Positions 15,932 to 24,320 of a stretch of DNA of 64,000 bases are shown here, one piece after another. Source of the stretch: Pseudomonadota bacterium (GTDB taxonomy: Bacteria; Desulfobacterota; Desulfobulbia; Desulfobulbales; Desulfocapsaceae). The DNA is taken from NCBI GenBank assembly GCA_018820855.1, contig JAHJNL010000007.1, positions 62,001 to 126,000 on the forward strand, given 5' to 3'. The notes below the pieces were generated by a model, which ran no database searches, had not been told where the DNA came from, and worked only from the letters and a program-made list of their open reading frames with translations. The number at the start of each line of letters is the position of its first letter. Positions within the stretch are counted from its first letter, which is position 1. A program made the position numbers and the translations under genes.

Positions 15932-16873
15932 ATGATCAAACGTCCAGTATTAACAGCAACTTTTATGACCCTTGCTGCTTCTCTGCTTTTTGCCGGCAAT
16001 GGCCTGACTGAAGAAGTGTACGATGTTAAGTTGTATGGTCCTAAAACCACAATCGAGTGGAATAAACCAATCAGAGCCACCTTTGACCATAAAACTCATA
16101 CAATGGAAGCTGGACTAGAGTGCTCATCCTGTCATGATGAGGTGTTTTCCATGCAACGTGGAGTTGCTGTGACAGGTCGTAACTTTACAATGAAGGCTAT
16201 GGCTGAGGGGCAGTTCTGTGGTACCTGCCATGATGGTGACACAGCATTTTCCACAGATACAAATTGTATGGCCTGTCATGGTGTCGCAGAAGACCCAATT
16301 ATCTGGGATGAGCCTACTAAAGCTGCATTCAGTCACAAAGCTCATGTTGAAGAATTTAGTCTTGAATGTAATAGCTGCCATAGTGGAGTGTTTGCCATGA
16401 AGAAAGGTGCAGCAACAATGAATAACGATTTCACAATGGCTTCCTTTCAAGAAGGGAAATATTGTGGGACCTGTCATAATGGAGATGACGCCTTTAATTC
16501 CTCAACTCAGTGTGGATCCTGCCATTTCCCCCCTACCGAAAAAATTGTTTTTAATCAACCAGTAAAAACAGTTGTGTTTGATCATGACATTCATGTCAAT
16601 CAAGAGAAGGTGTCTTGTGAGTCTTGTCACAAAGAAGTTTTTGCTATGAAAAAAGGAACTGTTGAAGGTCAGGAGTTTGTCCTTTCTGAAGACCCTGCCG
16701 AAAAGAGGAAATATCTCGAAAATCTCCATAGCAAATATTGTGGCACCTGTCATGATTCTGCACAGGCTTTTGGCTATCTTACCAGATGTACTGTCTGTCA
16801 TATCGGTGTAAAAGGTTTCAACAAGATGACAGGTGGTGACAACAAAACTGAAGAACATGGAAAAGGTCATTAA
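15932..16873 (+). CDS. Nonaheme c7-type periplasmic cytochrome
   Basis: 313 residues with a signal peptide (about 1-25, cleaved near the end of LLFAGNGLT). Nine CXXCH sites are visible: CSSCH, CGTCH, CMACH, CNSCH, CGTCH, CGSCH, CESCH, CGTCH and CTVCH. They form three tandem c7-type triheme units. The last ends in the same CxxCHIGVKGxNxMxGG tail as the hexaheme protein at 5362, so the two differ by one internal unit. I chose ATG 15932 (GGAG upstream) because the longer frame adds 21 residues before the signal peptide. It is first in an operon with NrfD and Fe-S subunits. Three units in line would make a longer electron wire than the six-haem form (inference). Confidence 0.93.
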   Translation: MIKRPVLTATFMTLAASLLFAGNGLTEEVYDVKLYGPKTTIEWNKPIRATFDHKTHTMEAGLECSSCHDEVFSMQRGVAVTGRNFTMKAMAEGQFCGTCHDGDTAFSTDTNCMACHGVAEDPIIWDEPTKAAFSHKAHVEEFSLECNSCHSGVFAMKKGAATMNNDFTMASFQEGKYCGTCHNGDDAFNSSTQCGSCHFPPTEKIVFNQPVKTVVFDHDIHVNQEKVSCESCHKEVFAMKKGTVEGQEFVLSEDPAEKRKYLENLHSKYCGTCHDSAQAFGYLTRCTVCHIGVKGFNKMTGGDNKTEEHGKGH

Positions 16874-16962
16874 TTACTGATTTGTAGTCAGTGGAAATGA
16901 TGTATTTCAGCTAGCCAATAGACCTATTATATTTTTTAAGTATAAATTTAAGGGGAGAAAAG

Positions 16963-18270
16963 ATGACTGGAAGGATGGTTAATATTTCAAAAAGGTGGGG
17001 TTTTCATGGCGTCGAAGCCCTGAGAAACGCAAGCACCACGTACAAGATGGTTATGGGGTTTTTTGTCCTCTTGGCTCTTGCAGGTGCAGTGGTTGGTCTT
17101 CATGGATTACTTGTCGGTTATCATCACGTCTATGGTGTTACCCGTGAGATTTCGTGGGGCTTGCTCATTTCTGCATACATTTTCTGTGTTGTCACATCAA
17201 CTGGTCTCTGTATTGTGTCATCAATAGGCCATGTTTTTGGTGGTGAAGCATTTATGCCCATAGCCAAACGGGCAGTGTTTATGTCCATCATGTTTATGTT
17301 TGGAGGTTTTTGTATTATTTTCTTTGATATTGAAAATCCTTTCCGCATGGCTATCTGGAATGTCTTTTCACCAAACTTTGTTTCCAACATGTGGTGGATG
17401 GGAACTCTTTATGGTGCCTATTTGGTCTTCATGGTCATAGAGTACTACTTTCTGCTTGAACAGAACCATACTCTCTCGCGACTGATGGGCTTTTTTGGAT
17501 TGGTTGTCGGTATTGCGGCTCATAGTAACCTTGGTGCTGTGTTTGGAATGTTGCACGGACGCCCGTTTTGGTATGGTCCTTACCTGCCCATTTATTTTAT
17601 TTTCTCAGCTGCAATGTCAGGTGGTTGTGCCATTCTTTTCTTTACTACGCTTGGTTGGAGAATTAACCCTGAAATCATGAATCAGCGTATGGAACGCTCT
17701 GTAAAGGCAGTTACTCAGATCACTATTTTCCTGATTTCTGTAATTATCTTTTTTACCATCTGGAAAATAATCACCGGTATGGTATCTGAGGGTAAGCATT
17801 TGGTCATCATGTCTTTTTTAAGTGGTGATTATGCCATTAACTTCTGGGTATTTGAGGTTTTTCTCGGCATGTTTCTTCCTCTGTACCTTTTGATTCGTTC
17901 TAGAGGGAATAATTTCAATCTGATTCTGACAGCAACAGGCCTCATGATGATAGGAATCTTCTTCATGCGCTATGATATAGTTATCCCAGGACAGATGGAA
18001 TCGGTCTATCATTCCATGGGTGTTGTCGAAGCTGCAGATATGTTGACTTATACTCCATCTTTTCATGAAATCATGGCCTCTCTCTTTGGTATTGCTTTTA
18101 TAGCCTTTGCCTACTTTGCCGGTGAGAAAATGCTCAATGGCCATCAACTTGAGAAACATGAGATCGTTCCTGAAGGTGGTTACATCTGTCCGGGTTGTGG
18201 TGCCATTCACTATATGGAAGAAGGCGAGACAGAAGAAGATGCTATGAAACGTCATCACAGGATCTGGTAA
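16963..18270 (+). CDS. NrfD-type membrane subunit, module 2, with extra CxxC tail
   Basis: 435 residues with about ten hydrophobic helices. It shares key segments with the subunit at 6131: YHHVYGVTREISWGLLIS, SNMWWMGTLYG and INFWVFEVFLGMFLPL. GGGGAG precedes the start. The C-terminus adds about 35 residues that module 1 lacks, containing YICPGCGAIHYMEEGETEE, a single CxxC knuckle like half a rubredoxin or zinc-ribbon site. It could bind metal between two chains (inference). It lies in an operon between the nonaheme cytochrome and the Fe-S protein and probably oxidises or reduces the quinone pool. Confidence 0.92.
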   Translation: MTGRMVNISKRWGFHGVEALRNASTTYKMVMGFFVLLALAGAVVGLHGLLVGYHHVYGVTREISWGLLISAYIFCVVTSTGLCIVSSIGHVFGGEAFMPIAKRAVFMSIMFMFGGFCIIFFDIENPFRMAIWNVFSPNFVSNMWWMGTLYGAYLVFMVIEYYFLLEQNHTLSRLMGFFGLVVGIAAHSNLGAVFGMLHGRPFWYGPYLPIYFIFSAAMSGGCAILFFTTLGWRINPEIMNQRMERSVKAVTQITIFLISVIIFFTIWKIITGMVSEGKHLVIMSFLSGDYAINFWVFEVFLGMFLPLYLLIRSRGNNFNLILTATGLMMIGIFFMRYDIVIPGQMESVYHSMGVVEAADMLTYTPSFHEIMASLFGIAFIAFAYFAGEKMLNGHQLEKHEIVPEGGYICPGCGAIHYMEEGETEEDAMKRHHRIW

Positions 18271-18359
18271 TTGAACTGGAGATGCCTCTTTCGTGTGCTT
18301 GAATCAAGCTTGCGAAAGAGGTACTCATATTGAACGAATATTTGAAAGGATATTATCAC

Positions 18360-19187
18360 ATGAAATTTCCTAAAATAAATTTAGATAATCTGAAAAATGA
18401 GGGTACAGATTCTGTAACGCCTCAGGAAAGAAGAAAGTTTCTGAAACTCGGACTTGCAATCGCCGGTGTTTATGCTGGAGGAAAAATACTGTCTTTAACT
18501 TCTGTCATTGGTACTGCACACGCATCAGGTGGTGGTGTCGAATTTGTCAAAAAATATCCATATAATCCGCACTACAGTATGGTTATCCGCCAATCACTCT
18601 GTATAGATTGTGAAAAATGTGTCGATGCATGTAATACCACAAATCATGTGCCTGAATATGGTTATAGGACCCGTATTCTAACCAAAAAATATACTGGTAA
18701 TCTCGACAAACAGGTTGAGTTTATTCCTGTGCTCTGTAATCACTGTAACGATGCCCCATGTGTAAGGGCATGCCCGACCAAGGCAACCTATAAGGATCCT
18801 ATTACAGGTATCGTTCGTATGGAAAGCAAGAAATGCATCGGTTGTAAAACCTGCATGCTAGCCTGTCCATATGATGCCAGATATTTCAGTGCTGCAAGAC
18901 GCGCCGTTGACAAGTGTGATTTCTGTTGGGAAGAGAGATTATCTAAAGGTAAAAAGCAGACAGGTTGTTCAGCCGCATGTCCGACTGGGGCCAGGACCTT
19001 TGGTAACCTTACTGATCCGGATAACATTGTCTACAAACTTGTTCATCAGCTTGAAGAGCAGGTTTGGGTATTACGCCCTGCAGATGATACAAAACCAAAT
19101 ATTTTCTATATGAAAGGAAATATGAGATCTGTTGACAATATACTTAGAGGACAAAAATTTATTAATTTTTCTTCTGAGAAACGTTAG
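18360..19187 (+). CDS. Tat-exported four-cluster Fe-S protein, module 2
   Basis: 275 residues with a Tat signal (ERRKFLKLG at 23-31) and four ferredoxin-type cysteine groups (CIDCEKCVDAC, CNHCNDAPCVRAC, CIGCKTCMLAC, CDFC...CSAAC). It is clearly paralogous to the protein at 4326. The frame begins at a TTG at 18330, but ATG 18360 has AAAGGA ten bases upstream and is the better start. Gene order differs between modules: Fe-S, cytochrome, NrfD in the first; cytochrome, NrfD, Fe-S here. The same three parts were therefore kept after rearrangement. A strong terminator follows. Confidence 0.92.
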   Translation: MKFPKINLDNLKNEGTDSVTPQERRKFLKLGLAIAGVYAGGKILSLTSVIGTAHASGGGVEFVKKYPYNPHYSMVIRQSLCIDCEKCVDACNTTNHVPEYGYRTRILTKKYTGNLDKQVEFIPVLCNHCNDAPCVRACPTKATYKDPITGIVRMESKKCIGCKTCMLACPYDARYFSAARRAVDKCDFCWEERLSKGKKQTGCSAACPTGARTFGNLTDPDNIVYKLVHQLEEQVWVLRPADDTKPNIFYMKGNMRSVDNILRGQKFINFSSEKR

Positions 19188-19234
19188 GCTGTAACTACAA
19201 GATAATTTTCTTCTGCTTATTTCTCAATAGTTGA

Positions 19235-19280
19235 GGAAACAAAAAAAGGGACGCTGCTCAGCGTCCCTTTTTTTGTTTCC
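19235..19280 (+). terminator. Rho-independent terminator after module 2
   Basis: A long stem with GGGACGCTG/CAGCGTCCC at its core, extended by matching A- and T-runs (AAAAAAA/TTTTTTT) and GGAAAC/GTTTCC, about 50 bases after the Fe-S gene. Confidence 0.9.
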
Positions 19281-19295
19281 AGTTTGTAACCCTTC

Positions 19296-19325
19296 TTGAC
19301 TCTGTTTTAGATAATGGGGTATGTT
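19296..19325 (+). promoter_or_regulatory. Candidate sigma-70 promoter of pentapeptide-repeat gene
   Basis: TTGACT (19296-19301) and TATGTT (19320-19325) with an 18-base spacer, about 55 bases before the gene and after the terminator. Confidence 0.4.
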
Positions 19326-19380
19326 TCAGATCTAGCAACTAATCATCTTTAACAAATAATACCTTCCATTAGGAGAATTC

Positions 19381-20913
19381 ATGTTTGGAGTAAAACGACT
19401 TCTGTTTTCCGGGTTTGCTCTTTTACCATTGTCGATAATTACAGGTTCAGCCTTATGTGGACAACTTTCCACGTCAATAGAGGTGCAAGGGAATATTAAT
19501 ACGCTGCAGCAGACAAAGAGCTGTCCTCAGTGTGATTTAAGTGGTGCTGATTTGAATCGAATGGATCTCTCAGGGGCTAACCTTGAAGGGGCGAATTTGT
19601 CACGAGCCAAACTAAATCTTACTAATCTCTCGAGAGCCAACCTGCGAAATGCTGATTTGCGAGATGTAGGATTCGGTGGGGCTGACCTTGCAGATGCTGA
19701 CCTTAGAGGGGCTGATCTCCGAGGAACATCGTTTGCCGGTGCCTATATGAGTGGTGTCCTTCTTGATGGAGAATTGATAACCACGACACCTTATGTTCAG
19801 GAGCAGATAAGTAATGTTGAAGAAACGATTTATGTTGAAGATACAGTTAAACCCAAAACTGTTCCTAAAACTGAAGAGATGAATATTAGTGCTCGGCGAG
19901 ATTTTGAAGAGATACCGCCAACTTTACCTGCGGATGAAATGGAAGTGGTAACAGAGGAAATTGCTGCCGAAAACACTCTAAGTGACAGTTTAATAAATGA
20001 AGAGACAGTCCCAAATGAAACACTTGTTCCTCAGCAAAGTGCAGCTGCCCCCGAGGCTAAAGCCGTACCTTCCATCCAGCAGGTACGTATGGCTGCTCCT
20101 TATGAAAAAAATAATGAAATAGCCCATGACGAGACCAGTGGGCAAGAAGCGGAGGTTTTAACAGAGGGAGAGATAAGGGGAGGGGAGCAACCTCTTACAG
20201 CCACCCTAACCGAGGCTACAGACAGTATAGAGAGTGAGGGAAAGGTGATAGCTTCTATTTCGCAAAATCAGCAAGTTCAAACAACAAATACCACTGAGGT
20301 GCCAGATCTCGATGTCCCTGCTATTGTGGAACAGGTTTCTAAACAGGAACTGACAACTGCAGATGAGGCTGAGCAAGAAACAGAGATTAAGGTTATTGAG
20401 ACTGATCTCTCAGTTGTCGCAGCAACTCCTGAACAGAGCAACTCTGATCAGAAAAATGATGTCGATCCTTCCGTTGCAACAGAAGCACAGCATGAGATTG
20501 GGAAAGATGGAGAAGAGACAAACATCGAATCCGTTATGGAACAAACTGTTTTGTCTTTGGGGACAGAGGTGCTCCGCAATGTGGAAACATTACTTGATAC
20601 GAATCAATGCTATGGCTGTAATCTGGAAGGTGCCGATCTCAGCGGCAAGGATCTTGAGGCGTCTGATCTTGAAGGAGCCAATTTGAGGCAGGCTAACCTC
20701 AAAGGAACTGATCTGGAAGGCGCCAATCTTAAAGGAACAAACCTTTCAGGAGCAGATTTGCGAAAAGCTGACCTGGATGGGGCTGATCTGTATAAGGCAG
20801 ATTTGACGGGTGCGGATTTAACTGAGGCCAGTCTTGACAAAACCTTGATTGATGATGCCATTCTTACAGGGGTGAAAGGGTATAAGCAGGAAACCCTTTT
20901 GATGATGGAGTAG
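19381..20913 (+). CDS. Exported protein with two pentapeptide-repeat domains and a long acidic linker
   Basis: 510 residues. A signal peptide or anchor (about 1-28) is followed by a first pentapeptide-repeat block (about 44-125, A[DN]LxG pattern), a low-complexity linker of about 270 residues rich in Glu, Thr and Val, and a second block (about 405-500). Both blocks open with a CxxC pair, CPQCDLSGADL and CYGCNLEGADL, giving a duplicated Cys-capped beta-helix. Each quadrilateral helix may serve as a rigid protein-binding rod with the linker as spacer (inference). AGGAG precedes the ATG. It stands alone after the second electron-transfer module; partners unknown. Confidence 0.88.
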   Translation: MFGVKRLLFSGFALLPLSIITGSALCGQLSTSIEVQGNINTLQQTKSCPQCDLSGADLNRMDLSGANLEGANLSRAKLNLTNLSRANLRNADLRDVGFGGADLADADLRGADLRGTSFAGAYMSGVLLDGELITTTPYVQEQISNVEETIYVEDTVKPKTVPKTEEMNISARRDFEEIPPTLPADEMEVVTEEIAAENTLSDSLINEETVPNETLVPQQSAAAPEAKAVPSIQQVRMAAPYEKNNEIAHDETSGQEAEVLTEGEIRGGEQPLTATLTEATDSIESEGKVIASISQNQQVQTTNTTEVPDLDVPAIVEQVSKQELTTADEAEQETEIKVIETDLSVVAATPEQSNSDQKNDVDPSVATEAQHEIGKDGEETNIESVMEQTVLSLGTEVLRNVETLLDTNQCYGCNLEGADLSGKDLEASDLEGANLRQANLKGTDLEGANLKGTNLSGADLRKADLDGADLYKADLTGADLTEASLDKTLIDDAILTGVKGYKQETLLMME

Positions 20914-21010
20914 TTTATCAACAGCGCTATGGGTCAAATATTTAGTGCTCTCTGACAATATATCGGTACATTAAATATAGAGCAGGAGATGTACCTATAT
21001 CGCGCTATTT

Positions 21011-21577
21011 TCAGTTAAGGAGAATATTCAGGGCATTAGTGACCCTGATGTCCGAATCGATGCTGTCGTCTGTCAGGATCGATTCAATGGTGTCGAGTTT
21101 GTGTTGGATATTTCCCACAGCAAGTTCCAGGTTTTGGATGGTTGCAGCGGCATTAGTCTCAGTGACATCCATTGCCTGTCGGAGATCCTCGGCGCTACGG
21201 AGGATGGAACGCATGGTTGCAATTTTTTCCAGTCTGAGAAAAAGCTCGGTGAAATTAATTGGTTTTTCCAGGTAGTCAGCTGCCCCCTTTTTCATGGCTT
21301 CTACGGCCGTGTCAATGGAGGAATGGGCGGTAATAAGGATTACCTCAATATTTCGATTGAGATCTTTTGCGATGTCGATCACCTCGATTCCACCGATATC
21401 TCCAGGCATCATCAGGTCTGTGAGGACCACATCAACGTGATTTCCTTGTAGAATATTTTCCGCCTTATGTCCATCTTCGGCAAGAAGGACCGTATAATTT
21501 TCTTTTGCAAGGCGCTGTTCAAGAAGTCTTCTGATCACTGGATCATCATCGACAACAAGTATTGTTAGATTGTTCAT
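21011..21577 (-). CDS. CheY-like response regulator with helical C-terminal extension
   Basis: 188 residues. The receiver domain (1-120) has the acidic pocket DDD, phospho-Asp in VVLTDLMMPG and Lys in YLEKPINFTE. A helical extension (about 125-188), probably coiled coil, follows, with no DNA-binding domain. The ATG at 21577 has AGAGG upstream; the frame itself extends 41 residues further into cheR without reason. Last gene of the chemotaxis-type operon, so it probably receives phosphate from the CheA at 24321. The extension may bind a partner other than the flagellar switch. Confidence 0.85.
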   Translation of the reverse strand: MNNLTILVVDDDPVIRRLLEQRLAKENYTVLLAEDGHKAENILQGNHVDVVLTDLMMPGDIGGIEVIDIAKDLNRNIEVILITAHSSIDTAVEAMKKGAADYLEKPINFTELFLRLEKIATMRSILRSAEDLRQAMDVTETNAAATIQNLELAVGNIQHKLDTIESILTDDSIDSDIRVTNALNILLN

Positions 21578-21590
21578 CAGAGAACCTCTG

Positions 21591-22430
21591 TTATTTTTTC
21601 TGGTAAAAAATGGCACGTAGATGTCTTTTCGGAATGAAACGCGAGCAGATACCGGTGAGTGATTCGGTTGAACCAATGATGAGATAGCCGTCATCGGCAA
21701 GACAATCTGCTATTTTATTAAAGAGTTTTTTTCGATCTTCAAGAGTAAAATAAATTGCCACATTACGACAGAAGATGATGTCAAATTTTCCAAGCCCGGT
21801 AAAGGGAAGCATCAGATTGAGTTTGCGGAAATTGACCATTCCCCGGAGCTCATCTTTGACCTTCCAGGTGTCTCCAAAAAGCGTGAAATGCTTTTGCAGG
21901 GTCTGGCGGGGAAGTCCTCGTTCTATCTCAAATTTGTTGTATTTCCCATAGCTTGCCTGTTTTATGGCCGTATCTGATATATCGGTTCCTAAAAGACTGA
22001 AGTTGAACTTTGCCATCTGGGTACCCAGGAGTTCCTGAAGGGTAATAGCAATGGAATAAAGTTCCTGACCTGTGGATGACGCTGAACTCCAGATTTTGAT
22101 GTTTGTTTTCAGAAGAGGAGAGCGTGGCGCACGGGCATCTATAATTTCGGGAAGAATTTTGTGTTTGAGGAGATCAAAAGGACTTGTATCTCGAAAGAAG
22201 AGTGTTTCGTTAGTAGAGATGGCATCAATTATTTGCCTTTCGATGAGTTTTGCCGGATCTCTTCTGGCCTTATCGTAAAGTGCACGATAGGATGTGCAGC
22301 CTAGTTCTTCTGCAATAGAACCGAGTCTCGTTTCAAAGAGATATGACTTGCTCTGATCCAGGTATATTCCGGATATCTCATGGATATATTGAGCTATAAT
22401 TTTCAGCTCTTCAGCTGTGATCTTCAGCAT
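21591..22430 (-). CDS. cheR: CheR chemoreceptor methyltransferase
   Basis: 279 residues. An N-terminal helical domain (about 5-75) precedes a SAM-binding domain with the CheR features SSASTGQELYSIAI (motif I region), LGTDISDTAI, and FDIIFCRNVAIYF. It methylates glutamates on chemoreceptors. The start is the ATG at 22430; the frame extends five codons to a TTG. It follows cheB on the same strand. No intact receptor gene is in the operon, so it must act on receptors encoded elsewhere. Confidence 0.93.
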   Translation of the reverse strand: MLKITAEELKIIAQYIHEISGIYLDQSKSYLFETRLGSIAEELGCTSYRALYDKARRDPAKLIERQIIDAISTNETLFFRDTSPFDLLKHKILPEIIDARAPRSPLLKTNIKIWSSASSTGQELYSIAITLQELLGTQMAKFNFSLLGTDISDTAIKQASYGKYNKFEIERGLPRQTLQKHFTLFGDTWKVKDELRGMVNFRKLNLMLPFTGLGKFDIIFCRNVAIYFTLEDRKKLFNKIADCLADDGYLIIGSTESLTGICSRFIPKRHLRAIFYQKK

Positions 22431-22487
22431 ATTTTCCAGATGCAAGTTTCTTTAAAGGAAGTGGGCAATGAATATGAATGCATAATT

Positions 22488-23618
22488 TTAACGGACACTC
22501 TTCATGATTTCTTCAGCAATTTTATTCAACGGGGCTATAACATCAGCCAGACCTGTTTCAATGGGAGCCTTAGGCATGCCGTAAACGACGCAGGTCTCTT
22601 CATTTTGAGCTATGATCCTGGCCCCTTTTTGACTTAAAATATTGAGGCCTTTGGTACCGTCAGATCCCATCCCGGTCATGATAACAGCTGTAGTTCTTCC
22701 GACATAATAGTCACCAATTGATCTAAAAAGATAGTCAACAGAGGGTTTGCAGGAATTTTCAGGCGGATCGTCAGTGATTTTTATCTGTCTGTTCTGTCCG
22801 TCAGCACTGGCAACGAGTTTCATCTGTTTGCCGCCTGGTGCAATATATACGGTATTTTTTTTTATCACTTCTCTATCTTCGGCTTCTTTTACTTTCAGTG
22901 CACATTTGTTGTCCAGGCTTGTGGCCAACGACTTGGTAAAGACAGGTGGCATATGTTGCACAATAAGAATGGGAACACCGATGTCTCCAGGCAACATGGG
23001 GAGCATTTGTGTAAGTGCATTTGGACCACCTGTAGAGATTCCGATGGTGACAATTTCGGATTTTCCTCGATTGATGGTCGGTCTGATTTTGCCATTTGTC
23101 GAGGAAGGAGATGTGGTTGAAATGGATTTAATGGGCTTGCGCAGAACAGTTTTCGCGCCTTTATTGAACTCTCCCTTGGTACGTAAAAAAGATGAGGCAT
23201 TTCTGGAGAGTCTGAATTCTCTCAGAATCGGTGTTAACGCCTGTTTTAGCAGATTTTTACTTTCGGTGGGATTTTTACTCTGTGGTTTGAGGATAAAATC
23301 AAACGCACCAAGTTCCAGTGCTTTCATGGTCATCTCACCCCCATCAGTTGTCAGTGTGGAGACCATTATAGCGCCAATATTGGGGTGAGTTCGCTGTAAT
23401 TCGGCAAGTACTTCGATACCGTTCATTTCAGGCATTTCGATATCGAGGGTGAGTATGTCCGGTTTTAAGGTGGCAATTTTTGCCATGGCAATTTTACCAT
23501 TATGGGCAACGCCAACAACTTCTATTCCAGGAATTTCAGAGAGGATATCAGATACAGCTTTCCGATAGACAATGGTGTCGTCTACAACAAGAACCCTAAG
23601 TTTTTTCCCAATTATCAT
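22488..23618 (-). CDS. cheB: CheB protein-glutamate methylesterase / response regulator
   Basis: 376 residues. The receiver domain has phospho-Asp 59 (LTLDIEMP), then a linker (about 140-188) and the CheB esterase domain with catalytic Ser about 195 (IGISTGGP), His in IVQHMPP and Asp in MTGMGSDG. It removes methyl groups from chemoreceptors when phosphorylated by CheA. The start codon overlaps the cheW stop (ATGA), showing translational coupling. Confidence 0.95.
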   Translation of the reverse strand: MIIGKKLRVLVVDDTIVYRKAVSDILSEIPGIEVVGVAHNGKIAMAKIATLKPDILTLDIEMPEMNGIEVLAELQRTHPNIGAIMVSTLTTDGGEMTMKALELGAFDFILKPQSKNPTESKNLLKQALTPILREFRLSRNASSFLRTKGEFNKGAKTVLRKPIKSISTTSPSSTNGKIRPTINRGKSEIVTIGISTGGPNALTQMLPMLPGDIGVPILIVQHMPPVFTKSLATSLDNKCALKVKEAEDREVIKKNTVYIAPGGKQMKLVASADGQNRQIKITDDPPENSCKPSVDYLFRSIGDYYVGRTTAVIMTGMGSDGTKGLNILSQKGARIIAQNEETCVVYGMPKAPIETGLADVIAPLNKIAEEIMKSVR

Positions 23619-24079
23619 TGATTGATCTCTTCTACTCGTAAAACCTTTTCGACATCGAGAATACCGATTAATTTATCCTCGGTTTTGTATACCCCGGTAA
23701 AGAATTCTCCTTGAATCCCTCCCATGTTCGATGGTGGGGGTTCGAATCGCTCTTTGTTGGCTTGTACCACATCGCTAATCTTGCTAACGAGTAATCCGAT
23801 GTGTTCTCCCGGAGAGTTGACAATAATATTTCTTGGGTCAAGAGAGAGATCTGTTTCTCCAAGACCAAGTTTTTTACCAAGATCTATACTGGTTACAATT
23901 TGACCTCGTAAATTCAATATCCCGAGTACATAACTTGGTGCCTGCGGCACTGCTGTCATCTCGATCAGTTTGTTGATTTCTTGAACCTTGAGTATGTCCA
24001 TACCACAAAGAGCATCGCCTATCATAAAGGTTGCGAGCTCAACGAGATTTTTATTGGCAGCTTGATCTTGCTTTTCCAT
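23615..24079 (-). CDS. cheW: CheW coupling protein
   Basis: 154 residues forming one CheW domain (FMIGDALCGMDILKVQEI, then YVLGILNLRGQIVTSIDL, typical of the family). It couples chemoreceptors to CheA. AAGGAG precedes the start. It lies between cheB and the decayed receptor fragment. Confidence 0.93.
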   Translation of the reverse strand: MEKQDQAANKNLVELATFMIGDALCGMDILKVQEINKLIEMTAVPQAPSYVLGILNLRGQIVTSIDLGKKLGLGETDLSLDPRNIIVNSPGEHIGLLVSKISDVVQANKERFEPPPSNMGGIQGEFFTGVYKTEDKLIGILDVEKVLRVEEINQ

Positions 24080-24302
24080 AATTGTAACTCCTTATGGGAA
24101 AATTGATGCTTGATGAAATAGTGAAGTTATTGATTTCCTGCGTCAGCCTATCTGCCAGGTCCCGTAACTGATTAGCCTTGGTGCCAATCTCGCCATTGCC
24201 TTAAGACGGAGATTGAGATGCTTCGCTTATTTGGCAAATACCCCTGGCAAATTCATCTGACACGGTGATTCTGATTTTTAATCCTGAAAGTATAACCTCT
24301 TT
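24080..24302 (-). pseudogene. Decayed C-terminal end of a methyl-accepting chemotaxis protein
   Basis: The minus strand between cheA and cheW reads, in one frame, LKIRITVSDEFARGICQISEA, then a TAA stop, then GNGEIGTKANQLRDLADRLT. Both parts resemble the helical C-terminus of chemoreceptors, where EF..GI.QI and a final helix with QL..LA..L are usual. There is no start and an in-frame stop, so it is a remnant. Position and strand fit an ancestral cheA-mcp-cheW order. Confidence 0.55.
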
Positions 24303-24320
24303 TCAGATCTTCATCAGTTT

